Positions 27,677 through 38,519 of a DNA stretch of 64,000 bases are shown here, piece after piece (the first letter of the stretch is position 1; the number at the start of each line of letters is the position of its first letter). The notes beneath the pieces are model-generated. The model had not been told where the DNA came from. It worked only from the letters and a program-made list of their open reading frames with translations, and did no database searches. The stretch covers positions 162,019 through 226,018 of the forward strand of contig NZ_MRBS01000008.1 of NCBI RefSeq assembly GCF_001922585.1, read 5' to 3'. The DNA is from Pantoea sp. 1.19. GTDB lineage: Bacteria; Pseudomonadota; Gammaproteobacteria; Enterobacterales; Enterobacteriaceae. The translations under genes and the position numbers were made by a program.

Positions 27677-29053
27677 ATGGCGGAAAGCAAAGCAATTGAT
27701 GTGCGGGCGCTGATCGACAGTCGCCCACTGGGAAGGTGGCAGAAGTGGGTGGTGCTGTTTGGTTTTTGCATTATCGCGCTGGATGGCTTCGATATCGCCA
27801 TTATGGGCTTTATTGCCCCGGAGCTGAAAGCCGACTGGGGAATCAGCAACCGCGAGCTGGGGCTGGTGATCAGCGCGGCGCTGATCGGCCTGGCGCTGGG
27901 GGCGATGCTCTCCGGGCCGCTGTCGGACTGGCTGGGACGCAAAGTGGTGATTGTGAACAGCGTCTTCTTTTTTGGTGCCTGGACGCTGGCCACCGCTTTC
28001 TCACAGAATATGGAACAGATGATCCTGTTTCGCTTTCTTACCGGCCTTGGGCTGGGCGCCGCGATGCCCAACGTCGGCACGCTGGTCGCCGAGTTTGCAC
28101 CGGCCCGGCGACGGGCGTTTTTAATTACCGTCGTGTTCTGTGGCTTCACCTTTGGTGCCGCACTGGGCGGCTTTGCTGCCTCCTGGCTGATGCCGCACTT
28201 TGGCTGGCACGCGGTGCTGCTGCTCGGCGGTATTCTGCCGATATTGTTTGTGCCGCTGCTGCTGTGGGCGCTGCCAGAATCGGTCTGCTTTCTGGTGGTT
28301 AGGCGCGCCGCCAGCGATAAAATTCACCGTATTCTGGCAAAGCTGGCGCCGGACCTCGATCTGCATAACGCCACGGTGGTGTTGCCGCCGGCCGGGCAGG
28401 CGATCGCTCATCCGGTCAGGGTGGTGCTGAATGCGCAATATCGCTTTGGCAGCCTGATGCTGTGGGGGGCTTATTTTACCGCGCTGTTTCTGTTTTATAC
28501 CCTCGGCAGCTGGCTGCCGCTGTTGATCAAAGATAACGGCTTCGATGTGACCCAGGCGGCGATCATCACCGCGCTGTTCCAGGCAGGTGGCACTGCCGGA
28601 TCGCTATTTTCTGGCTGGCTGATGGACCGTATGGAGCCGCACCGCGCGCTGGCGCTGATCTACGGCGGTGGCGCGCTGTTCACCGCCGGCATGGGAGTGA
28701 CCATCGGCCATCCGCTGCTGCTGGGCGGCTGCGCCATGATGATCGGCTTCTGCATCGGCGGCGCCAATACCGGTATGAACGCGCTGTCGGCCAGCTTTTA
28801 TCCGACGGAGGCGCGTGCGACCGGCTCCAGCTGGATGCACGGGATTGGCCGTATCGGTGCCATCCTCAGCGCGCTGGCCGGCGCTGAAATGCTGGCGCTG
28901 GGCTGGCGCTTCACGACCATCTTTGCCGTGTTGGCGATCCCGGCGCTGCTGACGGTGGCCATGATCGTTGCCAAAGGGCACCGTCAGCGTCGCCGGAGCG
29001 CGGAAAGGCTGCGCGGCGGCAGATGGTGCGTGAGTCCCGAAAAGCTGGGGTAG
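27677..29053 (+). CDS. pcaK: Aromatic acid:H+ symporter, PcaK-like (MFS, AAHS family)
   Basis: Inner-membrane importer, probably of protocatechuate, 4-hydroxybenzoate, quinate or shikimate. 458 residues with about 12 membrane segments. AAHS hallmarks: LDGFDIAIMGFIAPEL in helix 1, GPLSDWLGRKVVI in loop 2-3, RFLTGLGLGAAMPN in helix 4. The C-terminal tail (about 430-458) is basic and unconserved. ATG at 27677 with GGAGAGTCGCC in front; an earlier frame to 27617 is rejected because it overlaps the promoter. Substrate cannot be told from sequence. Confidence 0.85.
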   Translation: MAESKAIDVRALIDSRPLGRWQKWVVLFGFCIIALDGFDIAIMGFIAPELKADWGISNRELGLVISAALIGLALGAMLSGPLSDWLGRKVVIVNSVFFFGAWTLATAFSQNMEQMILFRFLTGLGLGAAMPNVGTLVAEFAPARRRAFLITVVFCGFTFGAALGGFAASWLMPHFGWHAVLLLGGILPILFVPLLLWALPESVCFLVVRRAASDKIHRILAKLAPDLDLHNATVVLPPAGQAIAHPVRVVLNAQYRFGSLMLWGAYFTALFLFYTLGSWLPLLIKDNGFDVTQAAIITALFQAGGTAGSLFSGWLMDRMEPHRALALIYGGGALFTAGMGVTIGHPLLLGGCAMMIGFCIGGANTGMNALSASFYPTEARATGSSWMHGIGRIGAILSALAGAEMLALGWRFTTIFAVLAIPALLTVAMIVAKGHRQRRRSAERLRGGRWCVSPEKLG

Positions 29054-29118
29054 CGCTGAACGGCAAAGGGGGCATGCTGGCTGGCACCGGCGCGCTGAGC
29101 CGCTATGCTAGATCGCAA

Positions 29119-29143
29119 CGCAGCGCACCGCCGGTGCGCTGCG
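29119..29143. repeat. Perfect GC-rich hairpin between transporter and glycerate kinase genes
   Basis: CGCAGCGCACC (29119-29129), loop GCC, GGTGCGCTGCG (29133-29143): 11 perfect pairs with a three-base loop. No T run on either strand. It lies 65 bp after the transporter stop and 75 bp before the kinase ATG and may protect or terminate the transporter mRNA. Confidence 0.5.
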
Positions 29144-29218
29144 TGGTATCGTCGGCGCTCTGCGGCGCCGAAACGCAGATTTCGCTGGTCTCGCCAGCGC
29201 CTGGCACAGAGAAACCCG

Positions 29219-30367
29219 ATGAAAATTGTGATCGCCCCCGACTCTTATAAAGAGAGCTTATCCGCTATGCAGGTTGCCAGCGCCATTGAGGCTGGCTTTC
29301 GCGACATTTTTCCCGATGCTCACTATGTCAAAATCCCGCTGGCCGACGGCGGTGAGGGTACGGTCGACGCGATGATTGCGGCAACCGGCGGCCGCCGCGT
29401 TACGCTGACGGTAACCGGTCCGCTTGGCGAACCGGTGAATGCTTTTTATGGCCTCTCGGGCGATAACGCCTGCGCCTTTATTGAAATGGCCGCCGCCAGC
29501 GGGCTGGAGCAGGTTGCGCCGGCGCGGCGCGATCCGCTGCGGGCCACCTCCTGGGGGACCGGCGAGCTGATTCGCGATGCGCTGGATAACGGCGTGGGTC
29601 AGATCATCATCGGCATCGGCGGCAGCGCCACCAATGACGGCGGTGCCGGCATGGTGCAGGCCCTTGGAGCGCGGCTGCTGGATGCGGCAGGACGGCCCCT
29701 CGCTCCCGGCGGCGCGGCGCTGGCGCAGCTGGATCGGATCGATCTGAGCGAATTCGACCCGCGCGTACGGCGCTGCCGCATTGAGGTGGCCTGCGATGTC
29801 AGCCATCCGCTGACCGGCGAGCAGGGGGCGTCGGCGGTGTTTGGCCCGCAGAAAGGCGCCACGCCGGCGCAGGTCAGCCAGCTGGATGCGGCGCTCACCC
29901 ACTATGCAGCAGTGATTCAGCGCGATCTGGCGACGTCGGTGCTGGAGGTGCCCGGCGGGGGAGCCGCCGGTGGGATGGGCGCCGGACTGTATGCGTTTTG
30001 CGCAGCCGAACTGCGCCGCGGCATTGATATAGTCACCGAGGCGCTGGGGCTGGCGTCGCAGCTGGCGAAGGCGGATCTGGTGATCACCGGCGAGGGACGC
30101 ATAGACAGTCAAAGTGTCCACGGTAAAGTACCGGTGGGCGTGGCGCAGCTGGCGAAGCAGCACGGTAAGCCGGTAATTGGCATTGCCGGTAGCCTGAGCG
30201 CCGATGTTGGCGTGGTCCATCAGCACGGGCTGGATGCGGTGTTTAGCGTGCTATACCGCATTTGCAGCCTGGAGGAGGCGCTGGAGAGCGCCACCGAGAA
30301 CCTGCGCCTGAGCGCCCGCAATATCGCCGCCGCGCTGGCGATTGGCAGGCGGTTACCGGGCGGCTGA
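29219..30367 (+). CDS. Glycerate 2-kinase (GarK/GlxK type)
   Basis: ATP-dependent phosphorylation of D-glycerate to 2-phosphoglycerate, which enolase (also in this window) feeds into glycolysis. 382 residues, usual length. Family blocks: [16 protein letters not shown] at the start, [43 protein letters not shown] and [10 protein letters not shown]. Glycerate kinases serve glucarate/galactarate or glyoxylate breakdown in other enterics; no aldolase or reductase partner is visible here, so its supply of glycerate is unknown. ATG at 29219; ribosome site CAGAGAAACCCG is weak. Confidence 0.9.
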   Translation: MKIVIAPDSYKESLSAMQVASAIEAGFRDIFPDAHYVKIPLADGGEGTVDAMIAATGGRRVTLTVTGPLGEPVNAFYGLSGDNACAFIEMAAASGLEQVAPARRDPLRATSWGTGELIRDALDNGVGQIIIGIGGSATNDGGAGMVQALGARLLDAAGRPLAPGGAALAQLDRIDLSEFDPRVRRCRIEVACDVSHPLTGEQGASAVFGPQKGATPAQVSQLDAALTHYAAVIQRDLATSVLEVPGGGAAGGMGAGLYAFCAAELRRGIDIVTEALGLASQLAKADLVITGEGRIDSQSVHGKVPVGVAQLAKQHGKPVIGIAGSLSADVGVVHQHGLDAVFSVLYRICSLEEALESATENLRLSARNIAAALAIGRRLPGG

Positions 30368-30676
30368 CCGACGCCTGGCGGTAAGGAAATGTGTCAGGCC
30401 ATCGCGCTGCGACCATCGACGCCGTTGCTGCATCTTAGGCAAGCGGTGCGCTCGGAGGACGAGAAATGTTATCAGTCTCAACGTGACCTCAACCAAAGCG
30501 GGCGATCGCACCGGTTCCTCCATCCGGATAAGATGAATGATAAAAAATATTGATGTGAATCTGCTTACATAATCGCGGCAGACGCGGCTCCATCGTCGGG
30601 CTGCGGCGCATTATGGTGAAGGTGTCCTGATGTCAGGATCCCCGCGCTGCGGGAAATCCCTCTACAAGGAGCCGTT
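30368..30676. other. 309-bp intergenic region without a gene
   Basis: Between the glycerate kinase and oxalate decarboxylase genes. A -10-like CATAAT at 30568-30573 lies in a short AT-rich patch (30536-30575), with no convincing -35. A small dyad TCCTGA-TG-TCAGGA lies at about 30627-30640. The only open frame here (30342-30536) has no ribosome site and strongly biased, Arg/Cys-rich content; I do not count it. Probably the leader region of the oxalate decarboxylase gene. Confidence 0.5.
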
Positions 30677-31903
30677 ATGCATTCACTCTCTCGCCGCCAC
30701 TTCATGGCTTTCGCCGCCGGAGGCACCGTCGCGCTGGCCGCTGGCCGCGTTCACGCGCACGATGCTACCGTGCAGGCCCATCCGTATCCGACGCGCGGCG
30801 GCAGCGATCCCGGCCCACGCGATCCCATTCGCGAACGGGAAAATCCCGATCTGGTGAATCCGCCGCCAACCGACAGCGGTACGTTACCTAACTTGCGCTT
30901 CTCCTTTAGCGATGCTCACGTGCGCAAAGGAACCGGCGGCTGGACGCGACAGGTGACGCAGCGCGAACTGGGGGTGTCCACGACCATTGCCGGCGTGGAC
31001 ATGCGCCTCAACGCCGGCGGTATTCGCGAGCTACACTGGCACAAGGAGGGCGAGTGGTCCTATATGCTGTATGGTAAAGCGCGTATCACGGCGCTGGACG
31101 CCGATGGCGGCTGGTTTATTGACGACGTCGGCGTCGGCGATCTGTGGTACTTCCCACCCGGCGTGCCGCACTCCATTCAGGGGCTGGGACCCGACGGCTG
31201 CGAGTTTTTACTGGCGTTTGATGACGGCAATTTTGATGAAGACAGCACCTTTTTGCTCAGCGACTGGTTTAAGCATCTGCCGCCGGAGATTTTGGCGAAG
31301 AACTTTGGCGTCCCCGCTGCGACCTTTGCCACACTGCCCGCGCCGGAAGAGGAGTATATTTTTGCCGGAAACGTGCCCGGCGCGCTGGCGGCGGACGCGA
31401 TCCGCGGTGGCAAAAAATCGGCGCGGGTGTTTAGCCACCGGATGATGGCGCAGAAGCCGATTACGCTGGCCGGCGGTACGGTGCGCATCACCGACGCGTC
31501 AACCTTTCCCATTTCGAAAACCATTGCCGCTGCGTTGGTCGAGCTGCAGCCGGGGGCGATGCGTGAGCTGCACTGGCATCCGAACAATGATGAGTGGCAA
31601 TACTACCTGGAAGGCGAGGGGCGGATGGGGGTGTTTGCCGCCTCGGGTCAGGCACGCACCTTTGATTACCGCGCCGGTGATGTCGGCTATGTGCCCTTTG
31701 CAATGGGGCACTATATCGAGAATACCGGCACTACGCCGCTGCGCTTTCTCGAACTGTTTAAAAGCGATCGCTATGCGGATATCTCGCTTAATCAGTGGCT
31801 GGCCAACACGCCGCCGGCGTTGGTTGAACAGCATCTGCACCTGGATCAGACCTTTATGCAGGCGCTGAACAAAACCAAAACGCCGATCGTGACGGGAGAT
31901 TAG
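30677..31903 (+). CDS. Oxalate decarboxylase, bicupin, with Tat-type signal peptide
   Basis: Manganese enzyme converting oxalate to formate and CO2. 408 residues, two cupin domains. First metal site [11 protein letters not shown] (His120, His122, Glu126) plus His165. Second site [12 protein letters not shown] (His299, His301, Glu306) plus His345. The lid over the first site is DEDST (187-191) where Bacillus subtilis OxdC has SENST; the catalytic lid Glu (188) is kept, which favours decarboxylase over oxidase activity. The N-terminus [19 protein letters not shown] looks like a Tat signal, so export to the periplasm is inferred. AAGGAG 6 bp upstream of the ATG. Its stop overlaps the barA stop. 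Confidence 0.9.
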   Translation: MHSLSRRHFMAFAAGGTVALAAGRVHAHDATVQAHPYPTRGGSDPGPRDPIRERENPDLVNPPPTDSGTLPNLRFSFSDAHVRKGTGGWTRQVTQRELGVSTTIAGVDMRLNAGGIRELHWHKEGEWSYMLYGKARITALDADGGWFIDDVGVGDLWYFPPGVPHSIQGLGPDGCEFLLAFDDGNFDEDSTFLLSDWFKHLPPEILAKNFGVPAATFATLPAPEEEYIFAGNVPGALAADAIRGGKKSARVFSHRMMAQKPITLAGGTVRITDASTFPISKTIAAALVELQPGAMRELHWHPNNDEWQYYLEGEGRMGVFAASGQARTFDYRAGDVGYVPFAMGHYIENTGTTPLRFLELFKSDRYADISLNQWLANTPPALVEQHLHLDQTFMQALNKTKTPIVTGD

Positions 31904-34635
31904 CGGATCTGTAAGCGCTCTGCCGCCAGCCGCGCAACGTTGGCCATCTCATCCAGCAGTTCGAACAGCTCCGGCTCAATATCCTGCAGCGTGTGACGGG
32001 CATCGAGCTGCTGCTCCAGCTGTAAACAGAGCTGTTTCAGGCGCGGCACGCCGCTATAGCTGGCGCTGCCGTGCAGTTTATGCAAAATTTGTCGCAGCGC
32101 CGGCAGCGTATTCTGCTGCATGCAGGTCTCCACCTTCTGCTGCACTTCCGGCAGAAAATCCACCAGCATTTGCAGCATATCACGCGCCAGATCCGGCTTA
32201 TTGGCCGCCTGCTGCAGCGCAAGGTTCCAGTCCAGTGACGGCGCCACCGCTGGCATCAGCCAGGCGGGCGGCGGCGAGCCGCTGCTGAGCCCGACCGGCG
32301 CATAGCGCGCCAGCAGCTTCAGCAACTTGTCTTCGTCGATCGGTTTAGCCAGATAGTCGTTCATCCCGGCCTGAAACAGTTTTTGCCGCTCCCCGTCCAG
32401 CGCGTGCGCGGTCACGGCGACGATCGGGGTGGTGGCGTGGTGCGGCAGCTGGCGAATCCGCTGGCTGGCCTGCAGGCCGTCGATACCGGGCATCTGGATA
32501 TCCATCAGAATAATGTCCAGCGGGCCGCTGGCCGCCGCGGTAATCGCCTGCTCACCGCCGTCGCACAGCACGATCGTCTCCACCAGCTCCTCCAGCAGCG
32601 CTCCGATCAGCTTCAGGTTGGCGGGATTATCGTCCACCGCCATCACCGTCAGGGGCAGGCGCGCGCGCGCCGGCTGCTGCTCGTGGCGGCAGTGTTTATC
32701 CAGCAGGATCGGCAGCAGGCGAGTCAGGGTCACCGGCTTCAGCAGGCAGGCATCGATACCGTGAGACTGGAGAAATTCGGTGTGCAGCTGCATCTGGCTC
32801 GGCAGCCCCAGCAGGGTCATGGCCGCCACCTGGCGCAGTTTTTCCGGCAGATCCGCGGTCAGCACGTCACAGTCGTCGCTGACCGGCAGGCCCATCAGTA
32901 CGATGTCGTAGTGTGCGGCGCTGAGCGCGGCAAGGTCAGGCTGCCACTCTACCTGCAGCGGCGTAGCCGACAGCAGCAGTCGGGTGGCTTCGGCCACCGG
33001 CAGATCGGGCTCAATATAGGCCAGCGTTTTGTGTTGCAGGCAGCGCAATGCCTGTGGATCGCTGGTGGCATTCGGATTCAGCTCGAGGCTGATATGGAAC
33101 CAGAAGGTTGAACCGGCATGGGGGCGGCTGTGGAACGAAATATCACCGCCCATTTCATTCACCAGCCGCTGGGTGATCACCAGCCCCAGACCGGTGCCGC
33201 CGTGGCGGCGGGAAATGCTGGCGTCGGCCTGACGAAAGGCCTGGAACAGCTGTGATTGCTGTTTTTCCGAAATACCAATGCCGCTGTCGCGGATCTGCAT
33301 CTCAATTTCCACTTTATTCAGGCTGATGGCGCGTTTTTCCACGTACAGCGCAATCTGTCCCTGTTCGGTAAACTTGATAGCATTACCGAGCAGGTTGGTC
33401 AAAATCTGCTGCAGGCGCAGCGGATCGCCAATCACGTTATCCGGTACGTCAGGCTGCATCGCCAGCGTCAGCTCCAGCCCTTTTTCGTGTGCCGACTGGG
33501 CCAGCAGGACAATCACTTCATCCAGCGTGGCGCGCAGCGGGAACGGAATGCTCTCCAGCACCAGTCGTCCCGCCTCCAGCTTTGAGAAGTCCAGTACGTC
33601 GTTGATGATGCTCAGCAAATTATTCGCCGAGCGCTCAATGGTGTTCAGGTAGTCACGCTGGGTGGCCGAAAGCGGCGTTTTCAGCGTTTGCCGGGTGAAG
33701 CCAATCACGCCGTTGAGCGGGGTGCGCAGTTCGTGCGACATGTTGGCAAGGAATTCTGATTTAATGCGTGCCGCTTCCTGGGCGCGCTTTTTGGCCAGGT
33801 CCAGTTCAACGTTCTGGATCTCCATCTGCTCCAGCGTTTCCCGCAGATCGAAGGTGGCCTGATCGATATTCTGCTGCATCTCTTCGTGATAGGCGGTGAG
33901 CGACATTGCCATCGCGTTAATGCCGTTTTTCAACATATCCAGTTCGCCCAGCATGTGCCCCTCCACCCGGCTGTCGAGCTGGCCGCGACGAATGCGATCC
34001 ACGGTGCTGACCATGTTGCGGATTGGCGCGGTCACGTCGCGCATCAGGCGATACGCAAACAGCATGGCGATACTCAGGCACAGCAGCAGCAGCAGGGTGG
34101 AGATAAACACCTCTTTGTACTGCTGCAGGCGAACAGATTGCAGGTCCAATTCGATGGCCACGTAACCGAGTGGGTTACCGTCGGGCTTGGCTTCTTCCAG
34201 CGCCGACTCGTCGGAAAACCAGGTTTCGGAGAGTATGGGCGTGCGTAAGATCAGTACGTTGCCGTGGCGCTCCTGCGTCAGTTGGGTCGGTATGTCGCTG
34301 GCCGGTGCGCGCAGCAGGGCCAGATTTTGTTGGCTGTTGGAGGTGACAAACAGCCGGTTTTGATTATCGAACACGCTAATAGCCCGCACGATTTGCGAGT
34401 GGCGACGGTGCAGCAGGCTCACCAGCTGTCGAACCGACTCCCGACGATGGAAGGTCAGCCCGTACTCGCTGGCAACCGCCAGCGGTTCGATGATATTCGC
34501 GCCGGCATCCATCACCTGCCGCTGCAGTTCCGTATAGCGGTGGACGACAAAAAACGTACTCAGCAGCAGCCCAATCATCAGGGTGGGTGCCAGAATCAAG
34601 ATCATCATGCGTGCCCGCAGGCTATATGTGGTCAT
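31900..34635 (-). CDS. barA: Hybrid sensor histidine kinase BarA
   Basis: Inner-membrane tripartite kinase that phosphorylates UvrY, which switches on csrB. 911 residues: membrane helix (about 10-31), periplasmic region, second helix (about 176-197), HAMP, dimerisation/phosphoacceptor domain with His301 ([16 protein letters not shown]), ATPase domain with [10 protein letters not shown] and [10 protein letters not shown], receiver domain with Asp712 ([11 protein letters not shown]), and Hpt domain with His855 ([12 protein letters not shown]). All relay residues are intact. Divergent from rlmD. The 3' end overlaps the oxalate decarboxylase stop by 4 bp. Confidence 0.96.
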   Translation of the reverse strand: MTTYSLRARMMILILAPTLMIGLLLSTFFVVHRYTELQRQVMDAGANIIEPLAVASEYGLTFHRRESVRQLVSLLHRRHSQIVRAISVFDNQNRLFVTSNSQQNLALLRAPASDIPTQLTQERHGNVLILRTPILSETWFSDESALEEAKPDGNPLGYVAIELDLQSVRLQQYKEVFISTLLLLLCLSIAMLFAYRLMRDVTAPIRNMVSTVDRIRRGQLDSRVEGHMLGELDMLKNGINAMAMSLTAYHEEMQQNIDQATFDLRETLEQMEIQNVELDLAKKRAQEAARIKSEFLANMSHELRTPLNGVIGFTRQTLKTPLSATQRDYLNTIERSANNLLSIINDVLDFSKLEAGRLVLESIPFPLRATLDEVIVLLAQSAHEKGLELTLAMQPDVPDNVIGDPLRLQQILTNLLGNAIKFTEQGQIALYVEKRAISLNKVEIEMQIRDSGIGISEKQQSQLFQAFRQADASISRRHGGTGLGLVITQRLVNEMGGDISFHSRPHAGSTFWFHISLELNPNATSDPQALRCLQHKTLAYIEPDLPVAEATRLLLSATPLQVEWQPDLAALSAAHYDIVLMGLPVSDDCDVLTADLPEKLRQVAAMTLLGLPSQMQLHTEFLQSHGIDACLLKPVTLTRLLPILLDKHCRHEQQPARARLPLTVMAVDDNPANLKLIGALLEELVETIVLCDGGEQAITAAASGPLDIILMDIQMPGIDGLQASQRIRQLPHHATTPIVAVTAHALDGERQKLFQAGMNDYLAKPIDEDKLLKLLARYAPVGLSSGSPPPAWLMPAVAPSLDWNLALQQAANKPDLARDMLQMLVDFLPEVQQKVETCMQQNTLPALRQILHKLHGSASYSGVPRLKQLCLQLEQQLDARHTLQDIEPELFELLDEMANVARLAAERLQIR

Positions 34636-34764
34636 AATATTCCATTAGTGGCCAACCGCATTACGGCAAGGGTGCACCGGAAAGGCGGCAAAGCCAGTCG
34701 AATTCCCGCTGCCCCTCATGTAGGCTATGCGCGATTTTATCCACTTCCGAGATGTAACGACATT

Positions 34765-36096
34765 ATGGCGCAATTTTACTCTGCAAAGCGGCGCGTGACG
34801 AGCCGGCAACCGGTGACAGTCACCATCGAGAGTCTGGACCCCTTTGGGCAGGGCGTGGCGCGCCATCATGGCAAAACGCTGTTCGTGCGCGGTGCGCTGC
34901 CGGGCGAGCAGGTAGAGGTGACGCTGGAAGAGGATAAGCGTCAGTTTGCTCGCGGCAAGGCGTCACGCATTCTGCTGGCCTCTGACCAGCGGGTCACGCC
35001 GCGCTGCCCGCACTTTGGCCGCTGCGGCGGCTGTCAGCAACAGCATGCCGCCCCGACGCTGCAACAGCATAGCAAAACCACCGCGCTGGCGCGCCTGTTA
35101 TCCCGGGAAACCGGGCAGCCGATCGCTGCCGCCGACATCGCGCTGCTGGCGGGCGATCCCTGGGGGTACCGGCGCCGCGCGCGCTTATCGCTGAGCTGGA
35201 ACAGCGCGCAGCAGCGGCTGGAGATGGGGTTTCGCCGTGAAGGCAGTCACGAACTGGTGACGATCGATCGCTGCCCCGTATTGATGCCCTCGCTTGATGC
35301 GCTACTGGTGCCGCTGCGCCACTGTCTGAACTCGCTGGCCGGCCTGCGCCAGCTGGGTCACGTCGAACTGGTACAGGCCGACAGCGGGCCGCTGCTGGTG
35401 CTGCGCCATCTGGCTGCCCTCAGCGTCGACGATCGGCAAAAACTGGAACGCTTTTCGCATCAGCATCGACTGGCACTGTTCCTTTCCGCGCAGAGTGATA
35501 GCCTTGAACAGGTGTGCGGTGAACGGCCCTGGTACCGCGTAGGCGGGGTGCGTCTTAATTTTAGCCCGCGCGACTTTATTCAGGTGAACCGCGAGGTGAA
35601 TGCACTGATGGTCGACCAGGCCATACGCTGGCTGGATCTGCAGCCGGAAGACCGGGTGCTGGACCTGTTTTGCGGTATGGGAAATTTTACATTGCCAATC
35701 GGAAATCTCGCGCAGAATGTTACAGGCGTGGAAGGTGTTGCAGCATTAGTGGAGATGGGCAGGTATAATGCTCTCCAGAATAATCTGCAAAACGTGACGT
35801 TCTGGCACGAAAACCTTGACGCCGACGTGACGACGCAGCCTTGGGCTGCGCAGGGATTTACGAAAGTATTACTCGACCCGGCGCGCGCAGGCGCGGCGGG
35901 CGTGATGCAGCAGATTGTCCGGCTGAATCCGACCAGCGTGGTCTATGTTTCCTGTAATGCCGCCACGCTGGCGCGGGACAGCCGAACACTGCTTCAGGCC
36001 GGTTATCATCTCGATCGGGTGGCGATGCTGGATATGTTCCCGCATACCGGTCACCTTGAGTCGATGGTGCGGTTTAACCGGCACGATACGCGCTGA
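34765..36096 (+). CDS. rlmD: 23S rRNA (uracil-1939-C5)-methyltransferase RlmD
   Basis: SAM-dependent 5-methyluridine formation at U1939. 443 residues: TRAM domain (about 15-75), iron-sulfur cysteines in [17 protein letters not shown] fold with [14 protein letters not shown], and the TrmA-family motifs LLDPARAGA and [12 protein letters not shown] with the nucleophile Cys. ATG at 34765 gives [10 protein letters not shown]; the longer frame to 34264 is antisense to barA and rejected. Confidence 0.95.
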   Translation: MAQFYSAKRRVTSRQPVTVTIESLDPFGQGVARHHGKTLFVRGALPGEQVEVTLEEDKRQFARGKASRILLASDQRVTPRCPHFGRCGGCQQQHAAPTLQQHSKTTALARLLSRETGQPIAAADIALLAGDPWGYRRRARLSLSWNSAQQRLEMGFRREGSHELVTIDRCPVLMPSLDALLVPLRHCLNSLAGLRQLGHVELVQADSGPLLVLRHLAALSVDDRQKLERFSHQHRLALFLSAQSDSLEQVCGERPWYRVGGVRLNFSPRDFIQVNREVNALMVDQAIRWLDLQPEDRVLDLFCGMGNFTLPIGNLAQNVTGVEGVAALVEMGRYNALQNNLQNVTFWHENLDADVTTQPWAAQGFTKVLLDPARAGAAGVMQQIVRLNPTSVVYVSCNAATLARDSRTLLQAGYHLDRVAMLDMFPHTGHLESMVRFNRHDTR

Positions 36097-36215
36097 TGGC
36101 GCGGTATACACAATCATTCGGGTTGCAGCAGCGCAGCGGCGTCCCGCCGGCAGACGGGCGATGACGCGGCGCTGACTGCAGCGGGACGATGTCCGGCTAC
36201 ACACCAGGAGAGGTT

Positions 36216-38456
36216 ATGGTTGCGGTAAGAAGTGCACATTTGAACACGGCGGGAGAGTTCGATCTGGACAGCTGGGTAGCCAGCCTCGGAATAGCGAACC
36301 CGCAAGCATGTGAGCGACTGACCGAGACCTGGCGCTATTGCGATCGCGCCACCCGCGAGCACAAGGATGCGCCGCTGCTGCTGTGGCGGGGCGTGGAGAT
36401 GGTCGAGATCCTCTCGACCCTCAGCATGGATGGCGACACCCTGCGCGCGGCGATGCTGTTTCCGCTGGTAGAAGCCGGGGTCGTCAGTGAAGAGACGCTG
36501 GAAAGCGACGTGGGTAAGGCGATTGTTTCGCTGGTGCACGGCGTACTGGATATGGATGCCATCCGCCAGCTGAAGGCGACCCATAACGACTCTGGCGCCT
36601 CCGAGCAGGTGGATAACGTCCGGCGTATGCTGCTGGCGATGGTGGAAGATTTCCGCTGCGTGGTGATCAAGCTGGCCGAGCGAATTGCCCATCTGCGCGA
36701 GGTCAAGGACGCGCCGGAAGATGAGCGCGTACTGGCGGCGAAGGAGTGCACCAACATTTACGCCCCGCTGGCCAACCGCCTGGGGATCGGCCAGCTCAAA
36801 TGGGAGCTGGAAGATTACTGCTTCCGCTATCTGCATCCCGATGAGTACAAGCGTATTGCCAAACTGCTGCATGAGCGGCGCATCGATCGCGAACAGTATA
36901 TCGATACGTTTGTCCAGTCGCTGCGCGATGAGATTGTCAAAGAGGGCGTCCAGGCCGAGGTGTATGGCCGGCCCAAGCATATCTACAGCATCTGGCGCAA
37001 AATGCAGAAAAAAGCGCTGTCGTTTGATGAGCTGTTTGACGTCCGTGCGGTGCGCATCGTCGCGGAGCGCCTGCAGGACTGCTACGCGGCGCTGGGCATC
37101 GTCCACACGCTCTATCGCCACCTGCCGGCGGAGTTTGATGATTACGTCGCTAACCCGAAACCGAACGGCTATCAGTCGATCCACACTGTGGTGCTGGGGC
37201 CGAAAGGGCAAACGGTAGAGATCCAAATCCGCACGCGGCAGATGCATGAAGACGCCGAACTGGGCGTGGCGGCGCACTGGAAATACAAAGAGGGAACCGC
37301 CGCGGTGGCTGCGGGTAAAGCCGCCTCCGGGCACGAAGGGCGGATTGCCTGGCTGCGTAAGCTGATCGCCTGGCAGGAAGAGATGGCGGACTCCGGCGAA
37401 ATGCTGGATGAGGTGCGCAGTCAGGTGTTTGACGATCGCGTCTACGTGTTTACGCCGAAAGGGGACGTGGTAGACCTGCCGGCGGGGTCCACACCGCTCG
37501 ATTTTGCTTATAACATCCACAGCGATATTGGCCACCGCTGCATCGGCGCGAAGATCGGCGGTCGCATCGTGCCGTTTACCTATCAGTTGCAAATGGGCGA
37601 TCAGGTAGAAATCATTACGCAGAAGCAGCCGAATCCCAGCCGGGACTGGCTCAATCCCAACCTCGGCTACGTCACCACCAGCCGCGGCCGCTCCAAGATT
37701 CACGCCTGGTTCCGCAAGCAGGATCGCGACAAGAACATCGTCGCCGGGCGGCAGATTCTGGATAACGAACTCCATCAGCTGGATATCAGCCTGAAAGAGG
37801 CGGAAAAGCTGCTGCTGCCGCGCTACAACGTCAATTCGCTCGACGAACTGCTGGCGGCGATTGGCGGTGGCGATATCCGCCTCAACCAGATGGTCAACTT
37901 CCTGCAGTCGAAGCTGCATAAGCCGAGCGCCGAAGAGGAAGATCGCGAGGCGCTGCGCCAGCTCACGCAGAAGTCGCACCAGCCGGCCGGTCGCGGCAAC
38001 AAAGAGAGCGGACGGGTGGTGGTCGAGGGCGTCGGCAATCTGATGCACCACATTGCCCGCTGCTGCCAGCCCATTCCTGGCGACGATATCGTTGGCTTTA
38101 TTACCCAGGGGCGCGGTATTTCGATTCACCGCGCGGACTGCGATCAGCTGGCGGAGTTGATTTCGCACGCCCCGGAACGCATTGTGGATGCGGTGTGGGG
38201 AGAGAGTTACTCCAGCGGTTACTCGCTGGTGGTGCGGGTCACCGCTAACGATCGCAGCGGATTGCTGCGCGATATCACTACCATTCTTGCCAATGAGAAG
38301 GTTAACGTCCTCGGGGTAGCCAGCCGTAGCGACACCAAAAAGCAGCTGGCCACCATCGATATGGATATCGAAATTTATAACCAGCAGGTGCTCAGCCGGG
38401 TGATTGCGCGGCTGAATCAGGTGCCGGACATCATCGACGCGCGTCGCCTGCACTGA
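36216..38456 (+). CDS. relA: GTP pyrophosphokinase RelA ((p)ppGpp synthetase I)
   Basis: Ribosome-associated alarmone synthetase of the stringent response. 746 residues: inactive HD-like hydrolase region (1-200), synthetase domain with YGRPKHIYSIWRKMQKK and PKPNGYQSIHTVVLGPKG, TGS domain (VYVFTPKGDVVDLPAGSTPLDFAY split by its core), zinc-finger-like cysteines (ARCCQPIPGDDIVG) and a C-terminal ACT/RRM domain. The synthetase acidic stretch is as in RelA. ATG at 36216 with CAGGAGAGGTT upstream; an in-frame start at 36189 adds nine residues. Confidence 0.96.
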   Translation: MVAVRSAHLNTAGEFDLDSWVASLGIANPQACERLTETWRYCDRATREHKDAPLLLWRGVEMVEILSTLSMDGDTLRAAMLFPLVEAGVVSEETLESDVGKAIVSLVHGVLDMDAIRQLKATHNDSGASEQVDNVRRMLLAMVEDFRCVVIKLAERIAHLREVKDAPEDERVLAAKECTNIYAPLANRLGIGQLKWELEDYCFRYLHPDEYKRIAKLLHERRIDREQYIDTFVQSLRDEIVKEGVQAEVYGRPKHIYSIWRKMQKKALSFDELFDVRAVRIVAERLQDCYAALGIVHTLYRHLPAEFDDYVANPKPNGYQSIHTVVLGPKGQTVEIQIRTRQMHEDAELGVAAHWKYKEGTAAVAAGKAASGHEGRIAWLRKLIAWQEEMADSGEMLDEVRSQVFDDRVYVFTPKGDVVDLPAGSTPLDFAYNIHSDIGHRCIGAKIGGRIVPFTYQLQMGDQVEIITQKQPNPSRDWLNPNLGYVTTSRGRSKIHAWFRKQDRDKNIVAGRQILDNELHQLDISLKEAEKLLLPRYNVNSLDELLAAIGGGDIRLNQMVNFLQSKLHKPSAEEEDREALRQLTQKSHQPAGRGNKESGRVVVEGVGNLMHHIARCCQPIPGDDIVGFITQGRGISIHRADCDQLAELISHAPERIVDAVWGESYSSGYSLVVRVTANDRSGLLRDITTILANEKVNVLGVASRSDTKKQLATIDMDIEIYNQQVLSRVIARLNQVPDIIDARRLH

Positions 38457-38480
38457 GCCTGCTCAGGCCATTTATCTTTC

Positions 38481-38508
38481 GGGGCAGCGCCTCTGCCCCA
38501 CGTTTGTT
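38481..38508 (+). terminator. Weak terminator-like hairpin between relA and mazG
   Basis: GGGGCAG, loop CGCCT, CTGCCCC (38481-38499) followed by ACGTTTGTT. Seven strong pairs but a poor T tract, so partial termination is the best guess. Confidence 0.4.
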
Positions 38509-38519
38509 AAAGGAAAGCT

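Noticed and set aside
30342..30536. 64-codon open frame after the glycerate kinase gene
   Set aside because: Overlaps the kinase gene in another frame; Arg- and Cys-rich, no ribosome site, no recognisable family.
36114..38453. 779-codon open frame antisense to relA
   Set aside because: Mirror frame of a GC-rich gene; composition is typical of antisense translation and RelA on the other strand is beyond doubt.
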